Shown here piece after piece: positions 26,516-35,052 of a DNA stretch of 64,000 nt (its first letter is position 1; the number at the start of each line of letters is the position of its first letter). The notes below the pieces were generated by a model that was given only the letters and a program-made list of their open reading frames with translations, searched no databases and was not told the DNA's origin. A program made the position numbers and the translations under genes. This DNA is from Plantibacter sp. PA-3-X8 (GTDB taxonomy: Bacteria; Actinomycetota; Actinomycetes; Actinomycetales; Microbacteriaceae): contig NZ_CP033107.1 in NCBI RefSeq assembly GCF_003856975.1, positions 1,364,001-1,428,000 on the forward strand, written 5' to 3'.

Positions 26516-26621
26516 CGCACCACAGCACCAGCACAGCTCTCCACCAGCACCAGCACGGCACCTCACCCCATCTGATCCGGCCACCCGCGCACCACGGCCA
26601 CCCGAGTACGAAGGATCCAGC

Positions 26622-28214
26622 ATGAACAGCAAGCGGAAAGCCGCGGCGGCACTCGCCACCGCGGCCCTCACCGCGGTGGCCCTCACCGCGTGCACCTCCT
26701 CGCAATCCTCCGATTCCTCCGGCGAGTACGTCTCCGGCGGCACCTTCGTCACCGCGATGAGCGGCGACCCGGGCAGCCTCGTCCCCATGACGGGCATCAG
26801 CCTCGAGGCCCGCGAGATCATCAGCTTCCACTACGAGTCGCTCGTGTACGTCAACGCCGACGGCGAGCTCCTGCCCTGGCTGGCCGAGAGCTGGGAGGAG
26901 GATGCGAGCTCCACCTCCATCACCTACACGCTCAAGGACGGCATCACCTGCGCCGACGGCACCCCGTTCACCGCGGAGACCGCCGCGGCGAACATCACCT
27001 ACAACGCCGACCCGGCCAACGCGACCTTCTACTACGGCGCGCAGGTCTCCGAGCGGATGACCGCGACCGCCGACGGCAATCAGCTCACCGTCACGAGCAC
27101 GACGCCCGACCCGTTCATCCTCGCCAACACGGGCACCGTCGAGATGGTCTGCCAGGCCGGCCTCGATGACCCGGACTCCCTCGTCGAGACGATGAACGGC
27201 ACCGGCCTCTTCACCCTCGACAAGGCGACCCCCGGCTCCAGCTACACCTTCACGAAGCGCGACGACTACACCTGGGGTCCCGAGGACGTCACGAGCGACA
27301 CCAAGGGCCTGCCGGACACCTTCGAGGTCCGCGTCGTCACCGACCCCGGGACCGCCGCGAACCTGCTGCTCTCCGGTGACGTGAACGCCGCGAGCATCGG
27401 CGGCGCCGACCAGGACCGCGTCGAGGCCGCCGGTCTCGGCAGCGAGGGCGTGCGCAACCCGATCGGCGAGATGCTCTTCAACGAGCGCCCGGAGCGCCCC
27501 ACCTCCGACCCGCTCGTCCGTGAGGCCCTCGTCACCGCGATCGACCGCGAGCAGGTCGGCGAGGTCGTCACCGACGGCACCGCCGAGGAGTCCAAGTCGC
27601 TCGTCGTGAAGAGCCCGTACCTCTGCGTCGCCGACGGCCCGCAGTGGACGCTCCCCGAGACGGACGTCGAGAAGTCCGGCGAGCTGCTCGACGAGGCGGG
27701 CTGGACGCTCGGTTCCGACGGCAAGCGCTCGAAGGACGGCGAACCGCTGACGATCAAGTTCATCTACGACGCGGCCACCCCGAGCCACGCGGCCGCGGCC
27801 GAGCTCGTGCAGCAGACCTGGGACGAGCTAGGCGTCACAACGGAGCTCTCGGGTAACGACGCGAACGCCTGGTCCGAGCAGCTGTTCTCGACCTTCGACT
27901 GGGACACCGGCTTCGTGCAGATCGCTCCGGGCGGACCGGTCATCGTGAACACCTTCTTCGGTGGCGAGACCCCGGACAATGGCGGCAACAACTTCATGTT
28001 CGTCGACAACCCGGAGTACGACGCGCTCGCCGAGCAGGCCAAGACGGCCAGCCCGGAGGAGACCTGCGACCTCTGGCAGCAGGCCGAAGCGAAGCTCATC
28101 GAGCGGACGGACGTGTTCCCGATCGCCGACGCGCAGGACTTCCTGTACCTGAACGGCGCCGAGGTCGAGCGTCCGAACTTCATCCGCCCGACGAGCATCC
28201 GGATGGTCGGCTGA
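26622..28214 (+). CDS. ABC transporter substrate-binding lipoprotein, peptide/family 5
   Basis: This 530-aa SBP_bac_5 protein has a lipoprotein signal (MNSKRKAAAALATAALTAVALTAC; the lipobox cysteine is at about residue 24). The family pattern follows: YESLVYVNADGELLPWLAESWE, YTLKDGITCADGTPFTAETAAANI, MNGTGLFTLDKATPGSSYTFTKRDDYTWG and VREALVTAIDREQVGEVV. The gene follows the hydrolase by 106 bp of C-rich, repetitive sequence (CACCAGCAC units). It presumably captures the compound opened by the DUF917/HyuA pair, or a peptide containing it. Confidence 0.93.
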   Translation: MNSKRKAAAALATAALTAVALTACTSSQSSDSSGEYVSGGTFVTAMSGDPGSLVPMTGISLEAREIISFHYESLVYVNADGELLPWLAESWEEDASSTSITYTLKDGITCADGTPFTAETAAANITYNADPANATFYYGAQVSERMTATADGNQLTVTSTTPDPFILANTGTVEMVCQAGLDDPDSLVETMNGTGLFTLDKATPGSSYTFTKRDDYTWGPEDVTSDTKGLPDTFEVRVVTDPGTAANLLLSGDVNAASIGGADQDRVEAAGLGSEGVRNPIGEMLFNERPERPTSDPLVREALVTAIDREQVGEVVTDGTAEESKSLVVKSPYLCVADGPQWTLPETDVEKSGELLDEAGWTLGSDGKRSKDGEPLTIKFIYDAATPSHAAAAELVQQTWDELGVTTELSGNDANAWSEQLFSTFDWDTGFVQIAPGGPVIVNTFFGGETPDNGGNNFMFVDNPEYDALAEQAKTASPEETCDLWQQAEAKLIERTDVFPIADAQDFLYLNGAEVERPNFIRPTSIRMVG

Positions 28215-28216
28215 TC

Positions 28217-29269
28217 ATGACGATCCCCTCGACCGTGACCACCGACCAGCCCACCGACCCGGCCACGGGCCCCGGCGGCCCGGCGGTCGCGCGTCGAGGG
28301 GGTCGCGGCGTCCTCGGCGGACTCTCCCCGCGGACCTCGTTCATCCTCCGACGACTGGGCAGGGTGCTCGTCTCCCTCGCCATCGTCATCGTCGCGACGT
28401 TCCTGATCGTGCAGCTCGTGCCGGGCGACCCGGTGCGGGCTGCGCTCGGGAACAGCGCGACCCCGGAACTCGTCGAGCGGACGCGCGCCGACCTCGGCCT
28501 GAACGTGCCGGTGCCGGAGCAGTTCGTCAACTACGTCAGCGGGCTGTTCCGCGGCGACTTCGGCACGGCGATCGGGTCGCAGCGGCCGGTCGCCGACACG
28601 ATCGCGCAGCGGTTCCCGGTGACGCTCACCCTCGCGGTCGCGTCCTTCCTCCTCGCGGCGATCGGCGCCTTCCCCATCGGTGTCGCGACCGCGGTGTCCT
28701 CGCGTACCGGCCGCCGCCGCCTCGCCGACCTCGGCGTCTCGGGTCTGCTCGGCGTGCTGATCGCCATCCCGAGCCTCCTGCTCGCCGTCGGCCTCATCGC
28801 CGTGTTCAGCATCGGGCTCAAGGTGCTCCCGGCCGCCGGCTGGGGAGGCTTCGACCAGGCGATCCTGCCGGTGGTGGCCCTCGCGGTCGGTCCGATGGCG
28901 TATCTCGCCCGCATCGTGCACGTGGAGATGCTGGCCGTCCTCGAGATGCCGTACATGACCACGGCACGGAGCAAGCGCCTGCCGACGCACCTCGTGTACC
29001 TCCGGCACGCGCTGCCGAACATGGTGACCTCCACGCTGACGATCGGCGGCATCATCCTCACGGGCATGGTCGCCGGCACCGTGCTCATCGAGACGGTCTT
29101 CGCCATCCCGGGCCTGGGGACGAGCATCGTCTCGTCGATCACCTCGAAGGACTACCCGATGATCCAGGGCATCGTGCTCGTGTACGCGATCCTCGTCCTC
29201 GGCCTCAACCTCCTCATCGACATCGCGCTCGCGACGATCGATCCGCGCTCCTCGATCACGGAGGGCTGA
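28217..29269 (+). CDS. ABC transporter permease, DppB type
   Basis: This 350-aa permease starts 2 nt after the binding-protein stop. It has the DppB-like start (RRLGRVLVSLAIVIVATFLIVQLVPGDPVRAALG), the TM core, and the ATPase-contact EAA loop near YMTTARSKRLPTHLVYLRHALPNMVTSTLTIGG. The N-terminal 35 residues are proline/threonine-rich and cytoplasmic, slightly longer than usual. It forms the pore with the permease half of the next, fused protein. Confidence 0.93.
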   Translation: MTIPSTVTTDQPTDPATGPGGPAVARRGGRGVLGGLSPRTSFILRRLGRVLVSLAIVIVATFLIVQLVPGDPVRAALGNSATPELVERTRADLGLNVPVPEQFVNYVSGLFRGDFGTAIGSQRPVADTIAQRFPVTLTLAVASFLLAAIGAFPIGVATAVSSRTGRRRLADLGVSGLLGVLIAIPSLLLAVGLIAVFSIGLKVLPAAGWGGFDQAILPVVALAVGPMAYLARIVHVEMLAVLEMPYMTTARSKRLPTHLVYLRHALPNMVTSTLTIGGIILTGMVAGTVLIETVFAIPGLGTSIVSSITSKDYPMIQGIVLVYAILVLGLNLLIDIALATIDPRSSITEG

Positions 29270-29273
29270 GCTC

Positions 29274-31094
29274 ATGAGCACCCGTCCGACCACCTCAGGT
29301 CCCACCCCCTCACGCCGGTCCCCGGTGCTCGACCGCCTCAGCACCCCGCGCGGCCTGACCGGCGCGATCGGAGCGCTCCTGATCATCGTGGTCGCGGTCG
29401 TCGGCCCGACCGTCTGGGGGTCCGCCGCCGACACGACGTCCGTGGCCGACCGCCTCGCCGGTGCGAGCCTCGCCCACCCCTTCGGCACCGACGAGCTCGG
29501 CCGGGACGTCTTCGCCCGGGTCATGGTCGCCACGCGGGTGTCCGTCCTGCTGACCCTCGGCGCCACCGCGATCTCCGTCGTCGGCGGCGTCCTGCTCGGG
29601 GCCGTCGCGACGGTCCTGCCTCGCCCGCTGCGTCGACTCGTCACCGCGCTCATCGACATCCTGTTGTCGTTCCCGTGGCTCCTGATGGCCCTGTTCTTCT
29701 CGGTGATCTGGGGTGCGAGCGCCACTGGTGCGATGCTCGCCGTCGGGTTCGCCGGCGTGCCGACCTTCGCCCGCCTCACCTACACGCTCGCGTCGTCGCT
29801 CATCGGTCGCGACTACGTGAAGGCCGCGCGGATCGCCGGCGTCGGGCAGGCGGAGGTGCTCGTCCGGCACGTCATGCCGAACATGCTGCCGCCCATGCTC
29901 GTGAACGCGGCGGTCTCCGCTTCCGGCACGCTGCTCGCCTTCGCCGGCCTGTCCTTCCTCGGTCTCGGGGTGCAGGCGCCCGAGTACGACTGGGGTCGCC
30001 TCCTCGGCCTCGGTATCGCCCGCATCTACGGCAACCCGATGGCGGCGATCGGTCCCGGCATCGCGCTCGTCGTGTGCGGCGTCATCTTCACGCAGCTCGG
30101 CGAGCTCTGGAACGAGTCGTCGAAGCGGTTGCTCGGCCTGCCCGCGCCAGCGCGTCGTCGCACCGCGGCTCCGGCGACCGCCTCGGCTGCGGCTGCGACG
30201 CCCGCCGACCAGGAGCCCGTCGTGCAGGTGCGCGATCTCCGCGTCGCCTTCCCGGACCGCGACGGCCGTCTCGTCGAGCGCGTCCACGGCATCAGCCTCA
30301 CGATCATGCCCGGCGAGGTCGTCGGTGTCGTCGGCGAGTCCGGATCGGGCAAGTCGGTGAGCGCGATGGCGATCGCCGCCCTCCTCGGGCCGGACTCCTC
30401 GGTGCAGGCCTCGGAGCTGAGCTTCCGCGGGATCGACATGACCGCGCCGCTGACGAAGGCCGAGCGCAGCCGCCTCGGCCTCGAGCTCGCGATGGTCTTC
30501 CAGGATCCGCTCACCTCGCTCAACCCCTCGCTCACGATCGGCAAGCAGCTCCGCGAGACCGTCGAGGTCCACGAGGGGCTGTCGGCGGCCGAGTCGACGA
30601 AGCGGGCCGAGGCCGCGCTCGAGTCGGTGCGGATCCCACTCCCGGCGAAGCGCCTGAAGCAGTTCCCACACGAGCTGTCCGGCGGCATGCGGCAACGGGC
30701 CATGATCGGCATGGGGCTCATGGGACGCCCGAAGCTGCTCATCGCCGACGAGCCCACGACGGCGCTCGACGTGACGGTGCAGCGCCAGGTCCTCCGGGTG
30801 CTCCACGAGGCACAGGAGCAGACGGGTGCTGCGATCCTGCTCATCTCGCACGACATCGCCCTCGTCAGCGGGTTCTGCGACCGCATCCTCGTCATGAAGG
30901 ACGGCCGCATCGTCGAATCGCTCGACGCCGACCGCCTCCACGAGGCGCGGCACCCGTACACGCGTGGGCTCATCGCCTGCGTGCCCGACATGACCTCCGA
31001 CCGCACCACGCCGCTCCCGGTCATCGGTGCGATCGATGAGGAGGACCTGGCCGATCGGGACCAGCCCATCACCACCGAAGGACAGCGCGCATGA
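29274..31094 (+). CDS. Fused ABC permease (DppC) and ATPase (DppD)
   Basis: The product is 606 aa. Residues about 28-288 are a DppC-type permease (FGTDELGRDVFARVM; EAA loop DYVKAARIAGVGQAEVLVRHVMPNMLPP). An alanine-rich linker (290-314) leads to an ATPase with Walker A GESGSGKS (354-361), Q-loop AMVFQDPLTSLNPSL, signature LSGGMRQRAMI, Walker B LLIADEPTTALD and switch H in LLISHD. In most opportunistic oligopeptide systems these are separate proteins; the fusion fixes one permease to one ATPase. It overlaps the next ATPase gene by 4 nt. Confidence 0.93.
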   Translation: MSTRPTTSGPTPSRRSPVLDRLSTPRGLTGAIGALLIIVVAVVGPTVWGSAADTTSVADRLAGASLAHPFGTDELGRDVFARVMVATRVSVLLTLGATAISVVGGVLLGAVATVLPRPLRRLVTALIDILLSFPWLLMALFFSVIWGASATGAMLAVGFAGVPTFARLTYTLASSLIGRDYVKAARIAGVGQAEVLVRHVMPNMLPPMLVNAAVSASGTLLAFAGLSFLGLGVQAPEYDWGRLLGLGIARIYGNPMAAIGPGIALVVCGVIFTQLGELWNESSKRLLGLPAPARRRTAAPATASAAAATPADQEPVVQVRDLRVAFPDRDGRLVERVHGISLTIMPGEVVGVVGESGSGKSVSAMAIAALLGPDSSVQASELSFRGIDMTAPLTKAERSRLGLELAMVFQDPLTSLNPSLTIGKQLRETVEVHEGLSAAESTKRAEAALESVRIPLPAKRLKQFPHELSGGMRQRAMIGMGLMGRPKLLIADEPTTALDVTVQRQVLRVLHEAQEQTGAAILLISHDIALVSGFCDRILVMKDGRIVESLDADRLHEARHPYTRGLIACVPDMTSDRTTPLPVIGAIDEEDLADRDQPITTEGQRA

Positions 31095-31879
31095 CCGGTC
31101 TCGAGTTCTCCGGCCTCACGGTCCGTTACGGCCACGGCGCGTCCGCGCACACCGCGGTCGACGGCTTCGACCTCACGGTCCGCCCGGGCACGTCCCACGG
31201 CCTCGTGGGGGAGTCCGGCTCGGGCAAGTCGACGGTCGCCGCGGCCGCCGTCGGTCTCGTCATCCCGAGCGCCGGCGGCATCCGACTGAACGGCGCCGAC
31301 ATCGTCGGGCGCTCGTCCGCTGCCCGTCGTGCGCGTCGACGCGTGCAACTCGTCTTCCAGGACCCGTACTCCGCGCTCGACCCGCGCATGCCGATCGGAC
31401 TGTCGATCGCCGAGGGGTCCCGGGCGACCGGGCGCTCCTGGAGTCGCTCGGAGCAGCGGTCACGGGTGGGCGAGCTGCTCGAGCGCGTGCACATCGACCC
31501 GGACCGCGCGAACGACCTGCCGTCGGCGTTCTCGGGTGGTCAGCGGCAGCGCATCACGATCGCCCGGGCGCTCGCGGCCGAACCGGAGGTCCTGATCGCC
31601 GACGAGATCACCTCGGCGCTCGACGTGTCGGTGCAGGGCGTCGTCCTCAACCTGCTGCGCGAGCTGCAGCGTGAGCTCGAACTCACGGTGCTGTTCATCT
31701 CCCACAACCTCGCCGTCGTGAACTACATGTGCGACACGGTGAGCGTGATGCAAGCCGGCCGGGTCGTGGAGGCGGGGCCCACGGCGACCGTCCTGGCCGC
31801 GCCGGAGGACGTCTACACCCGCGAGCTCCTGGCCTCCGTGCCCGTGATGGGCCGCCGCATGACCTGGGACGAGGACTAG
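31091..31879 (+). CDS. ABC transporter ATPase, DppF type
   Basis: This 262-aa ATPase completes the importer: Walker A GESGSGKSTVAAAAVG, Q-loop LVFQDPYSALDPRMPIG, signature AFSGGQRQRITIARALA, Walker B VLIADEITSALD and H-loop LFISHNLAVV. It overlaps the upstream fusion gene (ATGA) and is the last gene of the operon. A long repeat array follows its stop. It is clearly the second, separate ATPase that pairs with the fused one. Confidence 0.94.
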   Translation: MTGLEFSGLTVRYGHGASAHTAVDGFDLTVRPGTSHGLVGESGSGKSTVAAAAVGLVIPSAGGIRLNGADIVGRSSAARRARRRVQLVFQDPYSALDPRMPIGLSIAEGSRATGRSWSRSEQRSRVGELLERVHIDPDRANDLPSAFSGGQRQRITIARALAAEPEVLIADEITSALDVSVQGVVLNLLRELQRELELTVLFISHNLAVVNYMCDTVSVMQAGRVVEAGPTATVLAAPEDVYTRELLASVPVMGRRMTWDED

Positions 31880-31907
31880 CGGCCCGGGCTGCTCGGCCGG
31901 GCCGCGT

Positions 31908-32449
31908 CCGGTCACCGAGCTCACCTCCTCCGGTCACTGAGCTCAACTCCGCCGGTCACTGAGCTCACCTCCGCCGGTCACTGAGCTTGTCGAAGTGCCC
32001 ACGGGTGACGTCGCCCTTCGACAGGCTCAGGGACCAGGGCCTTCCGGGTAGGCCTTTTCCGGTCACTGAGCTCACTTATTCCGGTCGCTGAGCTCACATT
32101 TTCCGGTCGCTGAGCTCACCCTTTCCGGTCACTGAGCTTGTCGAAGTGCCCACGGGTGACGTGGCCCTTCGACAGGCTCAGGGACCGGGGCCTTCCGGGT
32201 AGGCCTTTTCCGGTCACTGAGCTCACTTATTCCGGTCGCTGAGCTCACCCTTTCCGGTCACTGACCTCACCCTTTCCGGTCACTGAGCTTGTCGAAGTGC
32301 ACACGGGTGACGTGGCCCTTCGACAGGCTCAGGGACCGGGGCCTTCCGGGTAGGCCCTTTCCGGTCACTGAGCTTGTCGAAGTGCCCACGGGTCACGTCG
32401 CCCTTCGACAGGCGGATCCTGAGCCTGTCGAAGGGCAGGGACCGGGGGC
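31908..32449. repeat. Dispersed-repeat cluster 3, higher-order 151-bp array
   Basis: No gene is seen in the 573 bp from 31880 to 32452. The forward core CCGGTCACTGAGCTTGTCGA starts at 31974, 32125, 32276 and 32361, so two 151-bp units are followed by a shorter 85-bp one. Each unit contains a forward core, a spacer (CACGGGTGACGT), an inverse core (CTTCGACAGGCTCAGGGACC) and a tail GCCTTCCGGGTAGGCC. The two 151-bp units add truncated CCGGTCACTGAGCTCAC-type copies. The forward-inverse pairs can fold into long hairpins. Confidence 0.92.
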
Positions 32450-32452
32450 AGG

Positions 32453-33817
32453 TCATCCGCGCTGCTTGCGCGGCAGGGTCTCCGGGAGGAACGCGATTCC
32501 GACGACGCCGATCGCGCTGAGCACCAGCAGGTACGCCGCCACCAACCACGGTGCGCCACCGCTCGCGGCGACGAGCGCGGTCGCGACGAGCGGGACCGTC
32601 CCGCCGACGAGGGCGGCCGGGATCTCACGCGAGAGCGCGATGCCGCTCCAGCGCATCGAGGTCGGGAAGATCTCGGCGAGCAGTGCACCCGAGGTGCCGA
32701 TGGTGGCCCCCTGGATGACGGCCAACCCGAGGATGAGGCCCAGGGCGACGAGGGCCGACTGCTCCGTGTCGTAGAGCAGGAACATCGGGAACGCGTAGAC
32801 CACGCCGAAGATCGCGGCGCCCATGAGGACGGGCTTCCGACCGATGCGGTCGGCGAGGCGACCGAACAGCAGCGCCGTCGGGATGGTCAGGACCTCGGCG
32901 ACGATGAGGCCGATGAGCGCCTCCGTCGGGTTCACGCTCAGCGTGCCCGTCACGTATGACAGCGAGAACACCTGCACGACGTAGACCCACGGCAGTGCGA
33001 ACGCGAAGAGCCCCATGCCGCAGAGGATCACCCGCCAGTGCGAGCGGATGGCGCCGACCAGCGGTGCCGAGGTGACCGCGCCGCGCTCCTCTGCGCTCTC
33101 GAACGCCTTCGTCTCCTTGACCCGCAGCCGGAAGTACAGCGCGAACGCGACGATGACGACGCTCGCGAGGAACGGGATCCGCCAACCCCAGCTCTGGAAC
33201 TGCTCGATCGGCAGGGTGCTCACCACGGCGAAGACGGTGGTCGCGAGCGCCATGCCCACGTACACGGAGGCGCCGGGGAACGACGCGGCGAACGCACGGT
33301 GCTTCACGTCGGCGGACTCGCTCGCCATCGTGATCGCGCCGGCGAATTCGGCACCCGAGCCCATGCCCTGGAAGATCCGCAGCACGATGAGCAGGATCGG
33401 AGCCCAGATCCCGATGGTCTCGGCGGTGGGGAGGAGACCGATGAACGTGGTCGCGACGCCCATGAAGAGGAGCGTGATGAGCAACGTCGGTTTGCGCCCG
33501 AGCTTGTCGCCGTAGTGGGCGAAGATCAGGCCGCCGATCGGGCGGGCACCGAAGCCGACCGCGAAGCCGGCGAACGCGCCGAGCAGGCCGGCGAGGTCAC
33601 CGGCGCCAGGGAAGAACAGCGGCGCGAACACGAGCGCGGAGGCCAGCCCATAGAGGGTGAAGTCGTACCACTCGATGACGGTGCCGACCGAGCTGGCGAG
33701 GATGGCGCGGCGGCGGTGCACCCGGGAGTCGAGGCCGTCGCGATCGATGTCGCTCTGGCCTGCGGTGGTGGTGTCTGCTCCGCGTGGGTTGTTCTCGCGC
33801 GCGCTCTGGATGGCCAT
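32453..33817 (-). CDS. MHS-family metabolite:proton symporter
   Basis: This 454-aa MFS protein of the metabolite:H+ symporter group (ShiA/KgtP/ProP-like) shows TVIEWYDFTLYGLASALVFAPLFFP in helix 1, FGARPIGGLIFAHYGDKLGRKPTLLITLLFMG (motif A), LRIFQGMGSGAEFAGAITMASE, and RWRIPF-like WGWRIPFLASVVIV. Substrates of the group are organic acids, shikimate or betaines; this one's cannot be told. ATG 33817 is used (MAIQSAREN). It is convergent with the peptide-ABC operon across the repeat array. Confidence 0.92.
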   Translation of the reverse strand: MAIQSARENNPRGADTTTAGQSDIDRDGLDSRVHRRRAILASSVGTVIEWYDFTLYGLASALVFAPLFFPGAGDLAGLLGAFAGFAVGFGARPIGGLIFAHYGDKLGRKPTLLITLLFMGVATTFIGLLPTAETIGIWAPILLIVLRIFQGMGSGAEFAGAITMASESADVKHRAFAASFPGASVYVGMALATTVFAVVSTLPIEQFQSWGWRIPFLASVVIVAFALYFRLRVKETKAFESAEERGAVTSAPLVGAIRSHWRVILCGMGLFAFALPWVYVVQVFSLSYVTGTLSVNPTEALIGLIVAEVLTIPTALLFGRLADRIGRKPVLMGAAIFGVVYAFPMFLLYDTEQSALVALGLILGLAVIQGATIGTSGALLAEIFPTSMRWSGIALSREIPAALVGGTVPLVATALVAASGGAPWLVAAYLLVLSAIGVVGIAFLPETLPRKQRG

Positions 33818-33993
33818 GGCACTCCTTCGTGTTGGGCGCACCCGGACGGCCGGGACGCCTGACGAGGCTACCGGCCGTCTGGAGGCTCAGCCCATGTGCG
33901 GTCGGCACACTCCGAAGCCGATCCGGTGCGTCGGGAGCACACGGGGTGGGGTGCGCATGAGCGGCGCGCCCCACCCCACCCGACCCCGTCTCG

Positions 33994-34992
33994 CTACAGC
34001 GCCTTCGACTCACGGAGGATGCCGGCGAGCGTCTCCATCTGCTTCGCCTGCGACGTGTAGTCGAGGGCGGCGGTGTTCCAGGAGTGGATCTGACCGGCGA
34101 CGAGTGCCGGGTGCGAGGCGAAGGTCGCCTGCGCCTCGAGGTCGCTCTGCTGGAAGCCCTCGACGTTCACGAGTAGGACGTCACCGGTCATCGCCTGGCC
34201 AGCGTTCTCCCAGCTGTAGATGTCCCAGTAGTAGTAGCCGTCCGGGTTCGCGTTCGTGTACTTCACGCCGAGTTCGCTGTACAGCTCGGTCTCCGGCTCG
34301 TCCTGCGGCTTGACGACGTAGATGCCGCTCGCGTCCGCATACATCTGCGTGACCTCGAGGTCGGTCTCCTTCGCTGCGGCGGTCAGGTCTGCTGCTGCGG
34401 CGTCGTACTTCTCCTTCGCCGCGGCGATGGTGTCCTCGTCGGCTCCGAGCGCCTCCGACAGCTTGTTGAGCGAGGCGATGACGTCGGCACCCTTGCCGCC
34501 GACCTTGATGGCGACGACCGGAGCGATCTTCTCCAGCTGCTCCTGCTGCTCGACGTCGGCGACGCCGTAGTAGGGACCCTTGAGGTCGAGCGTGCCGTCG
34601 CGGTCGGTCGGGTAGATCCCGGTCACGATGAGGTCGGGTGCCGCCTCGGCGAGTGCCTCGAGGTCGATCTCGCCGTAGCTGTTGCCGACGATGGCCGTGT
34701 CGCCGAGGTCGTAGTCCGCGAAGCGCTTGTCGGTGGCGACGTCGACGCGACCGAAGACCGCGACGGGGTCGATGCCGTTGCCGTGCAGGCCGAGCGCGTA
34801 GTCGGCGAAGCTCGCGACGCGCTTCGGCTGCTGGTCGAGCTTGACCGTGGTGCCGGTGTCGTCGGTGTAGCTCCAGGCGCCGCTGCTGTCGGCGTCGGAT
34901 GCGGCGGTGGGGGAGCAGCCGGCGAGGCCGACCAGGGCGAGCGCCGGCACGAGAACGAGTGCGGCGCGGCGGAGGCGTGAAGAGATCGTCAT
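33994..34992 (-). CDS. Iron-siderophore ABC transporter substrate-binding lipoprotein
   Basis: This 332-aa protein has a signal peptide with lipobox LVGLAGC (Cys about 26) and the periplasmic-binding fold of FepB/FhuD-type proteins: QPKRVASFADYALGLHGNGIDPVAVFG, EIDLEALAEAAPDLIVTG, a long backbone helix (about 180-215), and TGDVLLVNVEGFQ. It is separated by 60 bp from the ATPase gene upstream; a DtxR-type iron box lies 6 bp before its ATG, so it has its own iron-controlled promoter. It delivers ferric siderophore to the permeases encoded at 35.9-38 kb. Confidence 0.9.
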   Translation of the reverse strand: MTISSRLRRAALVLVPALALVGLAGCSPTAASDADSSGAWSYTDDTGTTVKLDQQPKRVASFADYALGLHGNGIDPVAVFGRVDVATDKRFADYDLGDTAIVGNSYGEIDLEALAEAAPDLIVTGIYPTDRDGTLDLKGPYYGVADVEQQEQLEKIAPVVAIKVGGKGADVIASLNKLSEALGADEDTIAAAKEKYDAAAADLTAAAKETDLEVTQMYADASGIYVVKPQDEPETELYSELGVKYTNANPDGYYYWDIYSWENAGQAMTGDVLLVNVEGFQQSDLEAQATFASHPALVAGQIHSWNTAALDYTSQAKQMETLAGILRESKAL

Positions 34993-34997
34993 GGTAC

Positions 34998-35016
34998 TTA
35001 GGGTAGCCGAACCTAA
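34998..35016. promoter_or_regulatory. DtxR/IdeR iron box upstream of the binding-protein gene
   Basis: TTAGGGTAGCCGAACCTAA is a 19-bp near-palindrome that fits the DtxR/IdeR consensus (TTAGGTTAGGCTAACCTAA) at 15 of 19 positions, with both TTAGG and CCTAA ends intact. It lies 6 bp before the ATG at 34992 and implies iron-dependent repression. Confidence 0.85.
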
Positions 35017-35052
35017 GTCACGAAACGATATCGGAATGCCCGATCGCCCGGA

